Part shown: positions 55,882 to 64,000 of the stretch, in pieces
Layout: each line of letters starts with the position of its first letter
Numbering within the stretch: the first letter of the stretch is position 1
Source: Arthrobacter sp. GMC3
Lineage (GTDB): Bacteria; Actinomycetota; Actinomycetes; Actinomycetales; Micrococcaceae
Direction: 5' to 3'
Assembly: GCF_002929305.1 (NCBI RefSeq)
Contig: NZ_PJIO01000008.1
Coordinates: 124,001-188,000, forward strand
Length of the DNA stretch: 64,000 nucleotides
Notes under the pieces: generated by a model
Seen by the model: only the letters and a program-made list of their open reading frames with translations
Told to the model about the DNA's origin: nothing
The model's database searches: none
Position numbers and translations under genes: made by a program

Positions 55882-55998
55882 TCCCCACGTCCTCCCCACA
55901 AATCGCTGGCGCGATTTATGGGGCCCCTCGGACGCGTGGGCCCAGGTCCTCCCGTAAACTGGCGCGATTTCTGGGGACCCTCGGGGTCGTGGGCCCAA
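55879..55998 (+). repeat. Stop-linked TAGTCCCC element, greA copy (tandemly doubled)
   Basis: Begins at the greA stop codon as TAGTCCCCACGTCCTCCCC. Two tandem copies follow: 55889-55944 and 55946-55998, each CCTCCC, a CTGGCGCGATTT half-stem, TGGGG(n)CCCTCGG and CGTGGGCCCA. The first copy keeps the complete hairpin (CCCCA.AAATCG / CGATTT.TGGGG); the second has lost part of the left arm. Confidence 0.7.
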
Positions 55999-56000
55999 CA

Positions 56001-56042
56001 AAAACGGCGGTGGCTGGACAGATGTCCAGCCACCGCCGTTTT
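56001..56042. terminator. Bidirectional terminator, greA/ilvA
   Basis: Perfect 20-bp stem 56001-56020 / 56023-56042 (AAAACGGCGGTGGCTGGACA and complement) with A-run on one side and TTTTTT on the other. It ends greA on the plus strand and ilvA, whose stop is five bases away, on the minus strand. Confidence 0.9.
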
Positions 56043-56047
56043 TTGCT

Positions 56048-57286
56048 TTAGTGGACCACGATGGGCTGGAACCCTTCGGCCCGCAGGGCTGTCAAGACCA
56101 GTTCGCAATGTTCGTGACCCTTGGTTTCCAGGTCAACGGTGATGGAGACATCGCCCATGGAGATGGAACCACCCACGCGCGTATGGTCCACACCTGTGAC
56201 GTTGGCGTCGTTCTCGGCGATGATCCGCGAAATGGTGGCCAGGGAGCCGGGCCGGTCGGTGAGCATCATGCGCACCGTCAGGAACCTGCCGGCAGCGGCA
56301 AGACCACGCTGGATGACCTTGAGCATGAGCATCGGGTCAATGTTGCCCCCGGAAAGAATCACCACAGTGGTTCCCGGGTTTTCGATCTTGCCTTCCATGA
56401 GGGCTGCCACGCCCACCGCACCGGCGGGTTCGACCACCATCTTGGCGCGTTCCAGCAGGAAGATCAGGGCGCGGGCCAGCGAGTCCTCGCTGACCGTGAT
56501 GACGTCGTCGACGAGTTCGCGGATGATGGAGAACGGAAGCTGGCCGGGCCGGCCCACGGCGATGCCGTCGGCCATCGTGGAGACCTTTTTCAATGGCACC
56601 AGGGCATCGGCAGCCAACGACGGCGGGTAGGCGGCTGCGTTCTCCGCCTGCACGCCGATCACCCGGATCTCCCGTCCGAGCTCCTTGGCCCGGGCCTTGA
56701 CGGCCACCGATACACCAGCCAGCAGCCCTCCGCCACCAACGCCCATGATGATGGTGTCTACGTTAGGCACCTGATCCAAGATTTCCAGACCAATGGTGCC
56801 CTGCCCGGACACCACATCAACGTTGTCGAACGGGTGCACAAACACCGCACCAGTCTCGTTTGCGTACCGCTCTGCTTCGGCGAGGGATTCGTCCACATTG
56901 AAACCGTGTAGCACCACCTCGGCCCCGTGGCCTCGAGTAGCTGCCAGCTTGGGCAAGGCCACACCGAGCGGCATGTAGATTCGGGCCTGGATACCCAGCG
57001 CCTTGGCAGCAACGGCCACGCCCTGGGCGTGGTTGCCGGCCGACGCGGCCACCACCCCGCGGGCACGTTCCTCAGGTGTGAGCCGCGCCATGCGGACATA
57101 GGCGCCGCGGACCTTGAAAGATCCTGCCCTTTGGAGGTTCTCGCATTTGAAGAACACTTCCGAGCCTGTCATCCGGCCCAATGCCCGGGAGCTCTCAATG
57201 GGTGTGAGCGCAATAATTTCCTGCAACAGCTCCCGCGCTGCTTCAACATCGGCAAGGGTTACGGGAAGATCGCTTGTTGCGTTCAC
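56048..57286 (-). CDS. ilvA: Threonine ammonia-lyase
   Basis: 412 residues; PLP enzyme converting threonine to 2-oxobutanoate, first step of isoleucine synthesis or threonine catabolism. PLP lysine K58 in GSFKVRGA, Gly loop GVGGGGLLAG, SAGNHAQGVA, and one C-terminal ACT domain (RFLTVRMMLTDRPGSLATIS). A single ACT domain and 412-residue length fit the shorter, catabolic-type actinobacterial enzyme. GTG start without a strong ribosome-binding site. Confidence 0.95.
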   Translation of the reverse strand: MNATSDLPVTLADVEAARELLQEIIALTPIESSRALGRMTGSEVFFKCENLQRAGSFKVRGAYVRMARLTPEERARGVVAASAGNHAQGVAVAAKALGIQARIYMPLGVALPKLAATRGHGAEVVLHGFNVDESLAEAERYANETGAVFVHPFDNVDVVSGQGTIGLEILDQVPNVDTIIMGVGGGGLLAGVSVAVKARAKELGREIRVIGVQAENAAAYPPSLAADALVPLKKVSTMADGIAVGRPGQLPFSIIRELVDDVITVSEDSLARALIFLLERAKMVVEPAGAVGVAALMEGKIENPGTTVVILSGGNIDPMLMLKVIQRGLAAAGRFLTVRMMLTDRPGSLATISRIIAENDANVTGVDHTRVGGSISMGDVSITVDLETKGHEHCELVLTALRAEGFQPIVVH

Positions 57287-57351
57287 GTTGCTTTTCGCTT
57301 TCTCATCATTTTTGTTGGTTTACTACAAATGGAAAAATATGCGGGACGCCC

Positions 57352-58578
57352 CTAGGCGGGAACTTGAGGGGCCTGTGGCTCCACGGGCGGTTCGGTCGGC
57401 GGGGCGGGTTTTTGCTCATTGTTGGCCGGCTCAGCGAGTTCCACTCCCCGGCCAGAATGTAGCCCGTAAATCTCCGGCAGGTCCGGATCGTCTTCCCACC
57501 GCCGTCCGGCAATGTAGCGGACAAAGGAATTTGTCACGGCCAGAACCGGTACGGCGAACAAGGCGCCCAGGATCCCTGCAACGCTGGATCCGGCGGCTAC
57601 CGCCAAGATGACAGCCACGGGGTGGAGGGAGACCGCACGGCCCATGATGAATGGCTGGAGCAAATGGCTTTCCAGCTGTTGTACCAGCAAGACGATGCCA
57701 AGCATGATCAGTGCGTTGACCCAGCCGTTGGCGACCAACGCCAGCAGGACCGCGACGGCGCCTGTCACCAGGGCTCCAATCACGGGAATGAACGATCCAA
57801 TGAAGACCAGGACGCCCAGGGGCAACGCCAAAGGAACCTGGATGATGGCGGCACCGGCTCCGATACCTACAGCGTCCACGGCTGCCACGAGGATCTGCAC
57901 GCGCACGTAGTTACCCAAGGAAAGCCAGCCCCGGCGCCCCGCACCGTCCACGGCCGGGCGCGAGCGGCGCGGCATCATGCGAACCAGGAACGCCCAGATC
58001 TTCTCCCCCTCCAGGAGGAAGAAGATCAAGATGAACATGGTCAGCAGGAGCCCGGCGCTGAAGTGCCCAAATCCGGTGCCTATGCCCAGTGCGGAGGAGA
58101 GAATCGTGCTGCTATTGCTCTGCAACGCCGTGAGAGCTTCTTGCAAGTAGTTGCTTATTTGATCGCTGCTCAGTCCGAAGGGCCCGGACATCAGCCAGTC
58201 CTGCACCTGGATCAGGCCTGTAACTGCTTCCTTACTCAGGTCCGTGATCCCGGAAACCATCTGCCGACCGACCAGGAAAAGGCCCCCAACGACGACGACG
58301 ATGAGTCCCAGTTCGGCAATGGCTACGCTGAGTCCTCGCGGGAGACCCATCTTGCCCAGCAACTTGACCACGGGAAGGAGCAGCGCTGCCAGCAGCGCCG
58401 CCACCATGATGGGGATAATCAAGATGGTGACCTGGCTGAGAAGCCAGATCAGCATGCCCGCCACCACGATGATCAGGCCTACCCGCCAGGCCCATGATCC
58501 GGCGACTCTCATGCCGAACGGGACCACGGATTCATCGCTGGCGGGGTAGCGCTCTGATTGCTGCTGCGAGGGCGTCAT
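57352..58578 (-). CDS. AI-2E family transporter (PerM/YtqI-like permease)
   Basis: 408 residues with about eight helices. Family signatures: AALLLPVVKLLGKMGLPRGLSV, the cytoplasmic VDGAGRRGWLSLGNYVRVQILVAAVDAVGIG and the C-terminal GSFIPVIGALVTGAVAVLLAL and IMGRAVSLHPVAVILAV. Named after AI-2 export but many members act as Na+/H+ or unknown transporters. Pro-rich cytoplasmic tail. ATG start; ilvA begins 66 bases downstream on the same strand. Confidence 0.92.
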   Translation of the reverse strand: MTPSQQQSERYPASDESVVPFGMRVAGSWAWRVGLIIVVAGMLIWLLSQVTILIIPIMVAALLAALLLPVVKLLGKMGLPRGLSVAIAELGLIVVVVGGLFLVGRQMVSGITDLSKEAVTGLIQVQDWLMSGPFGLSSDQISNYLQEALTALQSNSSTILSSALGIGTGFGHFSAGLLLTMFILIFFLLEGEKIWAFLVRMMPRRSRPAVDGAGRRGWLSLGNYVRVQILVAAVDAVGIGAGAAIIQVPLALPLGVLVFIGSFIPVIGALVTGAVAVLLALVANGWVNALIMLGIVLLVQQLESHLLQPFIMGRAVSLHPVAVILAVAAGSSVAGILGALFAVPVLAVTNSFVRYIAGRRWEDDPDLPEIYGLHSGRGVELAEPANNEQKPAPPTEPPVEPQAPQVPA

Positions 58579-58656
58579 AGACCAATAATTCCCTACGCAG
58601 CAAAAATACGTTAAACGGCGTCCATTTCCGCCGTGCCCCGACAGTTCGGCGGCCCG

Positions 58657-59616
58657 CTATCCCAGCTCCGAATCAATACCCCAACGCATGGTGAAGGTGG
58701 CGCCCGGTTCCAGCCATTTCAAGCCATCACCGGAGTTGAATGCGTTGGCGGGTCCAGTCATGGGTTCCATGGCGACGGCCAGCGGACGGCCCGGGAAGTT
58801 GTCCGTGATGTAGACGTGGACGTAGCTGACAGTGTGATCGTGCCACAGACTTACGTTGCGCCCGTCCGGCGCCGTGAGCGTATGGCGGGCCACGCCGTCG
58901 TCCCCAGCAGTGCCGCCGGAAGGCCCACTGAAGGCAAGGTCGGTGAAGGCGGTGTCCATGATGACCTCCCCGAGGAGGCGCCCGCGGCGAAGATCGTAGA
59001 TTCCGTCCACGGGGGCGGCCCCCGTGGGAATCATGCGATCGGTGGCAGGGATCCGGGTCTGCGCGTCTACAGTGATGGTGATTTCCTCCGGAGCCGTATC
59101 CCCGATCCGGAAATACGGGTGCGCGCCCAGGACAAAGGGTGCCGACCTCGGGGAATCGTTAATGAGCGTCTGTTCCACGCGCAGCTCCCCCGTTTCGGTG
59201 AGCTCGTAGCGGACCTGGTGCCGGGCCAGGAACGGGTAGCCGTGCTGGGGGAAGATGGTGGCCTCCAGCAAAACGTGGTGCCCGGAGGATTCTAGGGCGG
59301 TGTACCCGGTATCGCGCAACAGCCCGTGGATGGCGTTGTTGCGTGCGACTTCTGTGATGTTCAGTTGCTGGATGGTCCCGTCGAGTTCCCACTGCCCGCC
59401 GTCCACCCGATTGGCGAAGGGCGCGAGCGTAAGTCCCGCCGCACCCGGGGCAACCACATCGGTGCCGTAGCTTTCTACCAGCTCTACCCCACCGCGGTCG
59501 TAGTGGCGCAACCCGGCAGCCAACGAGGCAACAATGGCACAGGCGTCGGCCCGACGCAAAACAAATTGCTCGCCGCTGGCGGCACGATCACTGGCAGGAA
59601 TACTCGGATTGTTCAT
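58657..59616 (-). CDS. Aldose 1-epimerase family protein
   Basis: 319 residues, galactose-mutarotase-like beta-sandwich. Active-site-type motifs: NRVDGGQWELDG, NNAIHGLLRDTGY (His), LGAHPYFRIGD (His) and the late Glu in the C-terminal WLEPGATFTMRWGI. Interconverts alpha- and beta-anomers of galactose or a related hexose. Divergent from the deoR-galT-galK operon over a 140-base region, so it is probably a galactose gene under shared control. ATG start. Confidence 0.92.
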   Translation of the reverse strand: MNNPSIPASDRAASGEQFVLRRADACAIVASLAAGLRHYDRGGVELVESYGTDVVAPGAAGLTLAPFANRVDGGQWELDGTIQQLNITEVARNNAIHGLLRDTGYTALESSGHHVLLEATIFPQHGYPFLARHQVRYELTETGELRVEQTLINDSPRSAPFVLGAHPYFRIGDTAPEEITITVDAQTRIPATDRMIPTGAAPVDGIYDLRRGRLLGEVIMDTAFTDLAFSGPSGGTAGDDGVARHTLTAPDGRNVSLWHDHTVSYVHVYITDNFPGRPLAVAMEPMTGPANAFNSGDGLKWLEPGATFTMRWGIDSELG

Positions 59617-59638
59617 AAAGCAAAGCTACACGCCAGCT

Positions 59639-59666
59639 GTTCGAAAAATCCTCCCATTTTCTGAAC
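59639..59666. promoter_or_regulatory. Operator-like dyad in the galactose divergent region
   Basis: GTTCGAAAAAT (59639-59649) and ATTTTCTGAAC (59656-59666) are inverse at 9 of 11 positions around CCTCCC. Nearby AATTC (59679-59683) and GAATT (59697-59701) form a second looser dyad. Candidate binding site for the adjacent DeoR-family regulator. Confidence 0.4.
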
Positions 59667-59756
59667 ATTACTAGCAAAAATTCCTGAAAGATGTAAGAAT
59701 TTGTTTGAAACTATTCCTTTTAGTCCACTTTGAGATTCATAGAGCAGAGGCAATCC

Positions 59757-60587
59757 ATGCTGGCACCTGAACGTCAGTCGCACATCCTCAAGGAGCTACA
59801 ACTCCACGAGGCCGTGCGGGTTACCGACATTGCCGGGGCACTGAACGTGAGCGAGATGACCATCCGCCGCGACATAGAAACCCTGGACCACAAAGGCCTG
59901 GCCCGCAAGATTCATGGCGGGGCAACCCGTCTGGCCCTTCTCAGCGCCGTGGAACCGGGGTTCTTGTTGAACGTGGACAGGGAACTGGGCGCCAAGACAG
60001 CAATCGCCCGGCAGGCCCTGACCATGATCACCCCGGGCATGACCATAGCCCTGACGGGCGGTACCACCACCTACCAGCTGGCAGTTCATTTGGCCGCGGA
60101 GCTGGGCCGCTTACGCAACCTCACCATTGTCACAAACTCCTTGAAAGCGGCCGAGATTCTGTACCGCCATCAAGGTGACTCCGGCTGCCAGGTCATTGTC
60201 ACCGGCGGCGAGCGTACGCCGTCGGAAGCACTGGTAGGTCCGGTTGCGCGCATGGCCCTGAGTGCACTTAACACAGATCTTTGTTTTATGGGCGTGCACG
60301 GCCTGGATTCCGAACGCGGACTATCCAGCCCCAATCTCTTGGAGGCCGAGACCAATGCCGCCTTCATCGAATCCACCAGCCGCCTGGTAGTTCTGGCCGA
60401 CAACACCAAGTTCCAAGTTCGCGCACTGGCCGGCATTGCCCCGCTGAGTGCAGTGGACACCATCATTACCGACGACGGCGTTGCCCCGGCCACGCTCGAA
60501 GTGTTCGCCTCCCTAGTCCCCACCTTCATGGCGGCGCCCGATTCTTCCCCGAATACTCCTGCTAACCCCACCGGAAAGTCCTCATGA
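59757..60587 (+). CDS. DeoR-family transcriptional regulator of galactose genes
   Basis: 276 residues from ATG 59757 (AGAGG seven bases upstream). N-terminal HTH (VRVTDIAGALNVSEMTIRRDIETLDHKGLARKIHGGA) and a C-terminal DeoRC sugar-phosphate sensor domain with LTGGTTTYQLAVHL, VTNSLKAAEIL, VIVTGGERTPSEALVGP and VVLADNTKFQ. Probably represses galT-galK and the divergent epimerase until a galactose-derived phosphate is present. Its stop TGA overlaps galT (ATGA). Confidence 0.93.
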   Translation: MLAPERQSHILKELQLHEAVRVTDIAGALNVSEMTIRRDIETLDHKGLARKIHGGATRLALLSAVEPGFLLNVDRELGAKTAIARQALTMITPGMTIALTGGTTTYQLAVHLAAELGRLRNLTIVTNSLKAAEILYRHQGDSGCQVIVTGGERTPSEALVGPVARMALSALNTDLCFMGVHGLDSERGLSSPNLLEAETNAAFIESTSRLVVLADNTKFQVRALAGIAPLSAVDTIITDDGVAPATLEVFASLVPTFMAAPDSSPNTPANPTGKSS

Positions 60588-61714
60588 CGAATGCCACCAG
60601 CACCCTTTTGGCCGACGGCCGGGAGCTCATCTACTTCGACGACGGCGGCCAGAGAAAGGCACACACTGCCAGCGATACCAGGCCCCTGGATCCCCGTTCG
60701 GATGCAAATACCGGCGAGCTCCGCTTCGACGCGCTCACCGGCGACTGGGTGGCCATTGCAGCCCACCGCCAAACCCGCACTTACCTTCCGCCCGCAAACC
60801 AGTGCCCGCTGTGCCCCACCACGGGGGAAAACCTTTCCGAGATTCCCGCCTCAGGCTATGATGTGGCCGTTTTCGAGAACCGTTTCCCCTCGCTGGGGCC
60901 GGCAGTCGGGGACAATGCGGAAAATCCCGAATGGGGAACCAAGTGTCGAGCCTTTGGCCGTTGTGAGGTGGTCGCGTTCACCCCGGAGCACACAGGCTCC
61001 TTCGGTGCCCTGTCTACCGAACGAGCCCGCACAGTCATCGACGCGTGGGCACACAGGACGCAGGCCCTGAGCGCCCTGCCCGGCGTCAAGCAGGTCTTCC
61101 CCTTTGAAAACCGCGGCCAGGATATTGGCGTGACACTGCACCATCCGCACGGTCAAATCTATGCGTACTCGTATGTGCCCCCACGCAGTGCCGTCATGGC
61201 CGCTGCGGCACTGGCCTACTACGAGAAGCATGACGGCCGCGAAACTCTTTTGGGTTCCATTGTTGCCAAGGAATCTGAATCCGGCGAACGGATGATCGCC
61301 CAGGGCAAGCATTTCAGTGCCTATGTGCCGTTCGCCGCGCACATGCCGCTGGAGATCCATCTCACCCCGCACCGCCAGGTAGCGGACTTCGCCGCCCTCA
61401 ACGATGCCGAACGCGATGAGCTCGCGGTTATGTACCTGGATGTCCTGCGCCGGGTGGACAACCTTTACGACACGCCAACGCCGTACATTGCCGCATGGCA
61501 CCAGACGCCACTTGATGCGGCGAACCGCCTTGCCGGTCGCTTCCACCTGGAGCTCACATCCCCGCGTCGTGCCGCGGACAAGCTGAAGTTCCTGGCCGGC
61601 TCGGAGGCCGCCATGGGTGCCTTCATCAATGACACCACCCCCGAACAAACGGCCGCACTATTGCGCGCCACATCTGCCGAACTAGCAAAGTCCCAGAAGA
61701 AAGTCGCCATTTAA
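60584..61714 (+). CDS. galT: Galactose-1-phosphate uridylyltransferase
   Basis: 376 residues; transfers UMP from UDP-glucose to galactose-1-phosphate. HIT-superfamily HPHGQ at 187-191 with nucleophile H189, zinc ligands C74 and C77 (CPLCP), and substrate-side EIHLTPHRQVADFAAL. Overlaps deoR and, by one base, galK (TAATG). No galE is visible in the window, so the epimerase must lie elsewhere. Confidence 0.96.
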   Translation: MTNATSTLLADGRELIYFDDGGQRKAHTASDTRPLDPRSDANTGELRFDALTGDWVAIAAHRQTRTYLPPANQCPLCPTTGENLSEIPASGYDVAVFENRFPSLGPAVGDNAENPEWGTKCRAFGRCEVVAFTPEHTGSFGALSTERARTVIDAWAHRTQALSALPGVKQVFPFENRGQDIGVTLHHPHGQIYAYSYVPPRSAVMAAAALAYYEKHDGRETLLGSIVAKESESGERMIAQGKHFSAYVPFAAHMPLEIHLTPHRQVADFAALNDAERDELAVMYLDVLRRVDNLYDTPTPYIAAWHQTPLDAANRLAGRFHLELTSPRRAADKLKFLAGSEAAMGAFINDTTPEQTAALLRATSAELAKSQKKVAI

Positions 61715-62874
61715 TGAGTGAAACCATGAACCCCGCCCAGATTGCGGACGCGTTCACAGCCACGTTTGGGCATGTTCCGCAGGGGTTGTGGTCTGCCCCG
61801 GGTCGGGTCAACTTAATTGGCGAGCACACCGACTATAACGAAGGCTTTGTGCTGCCATTCGCCATTGATCGCACGGCAACCGTGGCCATTCGCTTGCGCG
61901 ATGACAGTACGGCTCGGCTGCTCTCCAGCTTCGGCGATCAGGGAGTTGTCACCGTGGATCTGGATACCCTGTCCCACGAGACCATGAGCGGGTGGACGGC
62001 CTACCCGCTGGGAGTGGTGTGGGTGCTGCGCCAGATGGGTGTCACCATCGGCGGCTTTGATATGTTCTTGCACTCCACAGTGCCGTCGGGTGCCGGCCTG
62101 TCCTCCTCGGCAGCCATCGAGTGTGCCGTGGCCACGGCGTTCAACGAGTTGGCATCTGCAGGCTTGAGCGCCAATGAATTGGTGCTGGTGGGCCAGCGGG
62201 CGGAGAACGAGGTGGTAGGCGCTCCCACAGGCATTTTGGACCAGTCGGCGTCGTTGCTGTCTACCGATGGTCACGCCGTCTTCCTGGATTGCCGCACGCA
62301 GGCATCGCAGCTGGTGCCGCTGGACCTGGCTGCCGCGGGGCTGCTGATCCTGGTGGTTGACACGAAGGTCACGCACGCCCACGCAACGGGTGGCTATGCT
62401 GCCCGGCGCGCGTCCTGTGAACTCGGCGCGGAAGTACTTGGCGTGGCGGCCTTGCGCGATGTTACCGCCGCCGATCTGGGTGAAGCCGCCGGCCTGCTGG
62501 ATCCGGAAACCTTCCGCCGGGTGCGCCACATTGTCACCGAAAACCAGCGAGTCCTAGACACGGTGGCCGTGCTGGACGACGCCGGACCGGGCTCCATTGG
62601 CGGTCTTCTCACCGCCAGCCATGCCTCCATGCGCGACGACTTTGAAATCTCCTGCCCGGAGCTTGACCTGGCCGTGGACACCGCGCTGGCCAACGATGCC
62701 CTGGGCGCACGCATGACAGGTGGAGGCTTTGGCGGCTCCGCCATCGCCCTGATCCCCGCCACAAGCGAGGCCGCACTCCGCACAGCTGTTCTGGCCGCCT
62801 TTGCCGACGCCGGATTCGGCACACCTGACATCTTTGCCGTCTCCCCCGCACCCGGAGCTCGCCGGATCGCCTAA
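61714..62874 (+). CDS. galK: Galactokinase
   Basis: 386 residues, GHMP kinase that phosphorylates galactose. Galactokinase signature GRVNLIGEHTDYNEG (30-44), ATP loop PSGAGLSSSAAIE near 122-134, and C-terminal MTGGGFGGSAIAL. Last gene of the galactose operon; starts on the last base of the galT stop codon. Confidence 0.97.
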   Translation: MSETMNPAQIADAFTATFGHVPQGLWSAPGRVNLIGEHTDYNEGFVLPFAIDRTATVAIRLRDDSTARLLSSFGDQGVVTVDLDTLSHETMSGWTAYPLGVVWVLRQMGVTIGGFDMFLHSTVPSGAGLSSSAAIECAVATAFNELASAGLSANELVLVGQRAENEVVGAPTGILDQSASLLSTDGHAVFLDCRTQASQLVPLDLAAAGLLILVVDTKVTHAHATGGYAARRASCELGAEVLGVAALRDVTAADLGEAAGLLDPETFRRVRHIVTENQRVLDTVAVLDDAGPGSIGGLLTASHASMRDDFEISCPELDLAVDTALANDALGARMTGGGFGGSAIALIPATSEAALRTAVLAAFADAGFGTPDIFAVSPAPGARRIA

Positions 62875-62887
62875 GCCTGGAACGGCA

Positions 62888-62937
62888 AAGGGCCCCGGCG
62901 GGTTCGACCATTAGTGGTCGAACCCGCCGGGGCCCTT
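62888..62937. terminator. Bidirectional terminator after galK
   Basis: Perfect 23-bp stem 62888-62910 / 62915-62937, loop TTAG, AAGGG at one end and CCCTT at the other. Placed 13 bases after galK, between it and the convergent terC gene. Confidence 0.88.
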
Positions 62938-62951
62938 CTGCTGCTGCATGC

Positions 62952-63028
62952 GAACTGCTGGGCCCAGACGCCCGAGGGACCCAACTCTGGCTCGCTTGCG
63001 AGCCAAAGTTGGGCGGGCGTGGGGACTA
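62952..63028 (-). repeat. Stop-linked TAGTCCCC element, terC copy
   Basis: Read on the minus strand from the terC stop codon (63028): TAGTCCCCACGCCCGCCC, then a 34-base imperfect palindrome (63013-62980; CAACTTTGGCTCGC with mirrored half), CCCTCGGGCG and CTGGGCCCAGCAG. The palindrome matches that after fumC at most positions. Confidence 0.7.
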
Positions 63029-64000
63029 CTTGTTCAGGTAGTCCTTGTGCTGCTGGTGAGCCTGTTCAATCTGCTCCAGGATCTCCTCGGAGTCCTTGTG
63101 CTTATCGCGGTACTTCGGTTCCATGGACTCGATGGTCTTTCCCTCAACCATGAGCATGCCGTAGACGCGCTCGCGCTCGGCCGGATCCGCAGTGTATTCC
63201 AGATCCATGTAGCTTTCGGCATGGCGGCGGGCGTTGTTCAGAACCGTCTGGGCCTTGCCCGACTTGCTCACGAGTGAGGCAACCACGGTGATCACCAGGA
63301 CGCCGATGATCACGGTCAAGGAGAGCCCTGTGGTGATCTCAAAGACGTTCACGTGCTGGCCGCCGTTGATGAACGGCAAGTTGTTCTCATGCAGTGCGTG
63401 CAGGACCAGCTTGACACCGATGAACGCCAGGATCGCAGCCAAACCGTAGGAGAGGTAGATCAAACGGTCTAGCAGGCCATCAAGGAGGAAGTAGAGCTGA
63501 CGCAGACCCATCAAGGAGAACGCGGTGGCCGTGAAGACGATGAACACGTTCTGGGTCAGGCCAAAGATGGCCGGGATCGAGTCCAGCGCGAAGAGCAGGT
63601 CGGTGCCGCCAATGGCGACCATGACCAGCAGCATCGGGGTGAGGACCTTCTTGCCATCGATCTTGGTGACCAGCTTGTCGCCGTCGTAGTGCTCAGAGGT
63701 GTTGAAGAAGCGCTTGGCGAGCTTGATGATGAAGTTGTCAGCGTCGTCGCCGTCGCTGTCTTCTTCCTTGAGCAGGTTACCTGCGGTGATCAGCAAGATG
63801 ATGCCGAAGATGTAGAACATCCAGGACCAGGTGTTGATCAGTGCCGCGCCGGCGAAGATGAAGGCGGTGCGGGCGATCAGTGCGAAGACGATGCCGAACA
63901 GCAGCACTTTTTGCTGGTCTTCGCGGGGCACCTTGAAGCTGGCCATGATGACTAGGAAGACGAAGAGGTTGTCAACGCTCAGCGCCTTTTCGGTTATGTA
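63026..64000 (-). CDS. TerC family integral membrane protein (5' truncated by window edge)
   Basis: At least 324 residues; frame open to the window end, so the start is outside. TerC signatures: EKALSVDNLFVFLVIMASF at the edge, LTPMLLVMVAIGGTDLLFALDSIPAIFGLT, and SLMGLRQLYFLLDGLLDRLIYLSYGLA. A cytoplasmic acidic loop (KEEDSDGDDAD) follows helix 4 or so; the C-terminus is a long charged tail. Family members export metal ions such as Mn2+ and were first linked to tellurite resistance. An internal ATG at 63946 is not the start. Confidence 0.92.
   Translation of the reverse strand, partial: YITEKALSVDNLFVFLVIMASFKVPREDQQKVLLFGIVFALIARTAFIFAGAALINTWSWMFYIFGIILLITAGNLLKEEDSDGDDADNFIIKLAKRFFNTSEHYDGDKLVTKIDGKKVLTPMLLVMVAIGGTDLLFALDSIPAIFGLTQNVFIVFTATAFSLMGLRQLYFLLDGLLDRLIYLSYGLAAILAFIGVKLVLHALHENNLPFINGGQHVNVFEITTGLSLTVIIGVLVITVVASLVSKSGKAQTVLNNARRHAESYMDLEYTADPAERERVYGMLMVEGKTIESMEPKYRDKHKDSEEILEQIEQAHQQHKDYLNK

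Overview
The window reads as chromosome from a high-GC actinobacterium, most likely an Arthrobacter-type Micrococcaceae. The evidence is the gene content: mycothiol S-conjugate amidase, a WhiB regulator, DUF3499, DUF4245, DUF4307, DUF5719, TIGR03089, class II FBPase and Trm112 proteins, a Gram-positive Tad pilus locus, many GTG/TTG starts, and gene order shared with Mycobacterium. The species is inferred only. I saw no rRNA, tRNA, CRISPR array, phage or transposase.

Layout. 1-514: tail of an RDD membrane protein. 563-9933: Tad/Flp pilus locus, with a small HTH gene, prepilin peptidase, Flp pilin, CpaB, CpaE, CpaF/TadA, TadB, TadC, a TadE-like protein, a VWA-containing TadG-like protein, and a convergent second prepilin peptidase. 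9976-14123: L,D-transpeptidase and a large ATP-binding LuxR regulator. 14134-28597: conserved core with MBL hydrolase, Trm112, DUF3499, zincin-like protein, DUF5719, a giant GT2, WhiB, TIGR03089, GtrA, purK-purE, LCP ligase and manA, mostly cell-envelope and sugar-nucleotide functions. 28612-29883: an endonuclease-fold accessory gene bracketed by two near-identical hairpin repeats. 29892-35132: FemX-like transferase, glpX, DUF4245, carbonic anhydrase, fumC. 35133-38020: repeat-rich spacer, TetR-MFS efflux operon, tandem terminators. 38041-42635: NUDIX, then a CitMHS citrate carrier divergent from a CitA/CitB-like two-component system. 42648-46434: third prepilin peptidase, an unknown protein, PhoH, and a short-chain isoprenyl transferase. 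46591-55881: a block collinear with M. tuberculosis Rv1080c-Rv1086 (hemolysin III, DUF255 thioredoxin protein, small membrane protein, mca, DUF4307, greA), interrupted by a GNAT gene and a MacB-type ABC exporter. 56048-64000: ilvA, AI-2E family transporter, a galactose cluster (aldose epimerase divergent from deoR-galT-galK), and a partial TerC gene.

The least explained material is intergenic. Four genes (LCP, fumC, greA, terC) end in TAGTCCCC and run straight into a related palindromic element ending near GTGGGCCCA. A second hairpin family shares a GAGTG(C/G)GCAG-like base but carries a different distal stem at each locus. One copy pair flanks the endonuclease-fold gene. The GT2 gene downstream of whiB has conserved coding sequence upstream of any canonical start codon.
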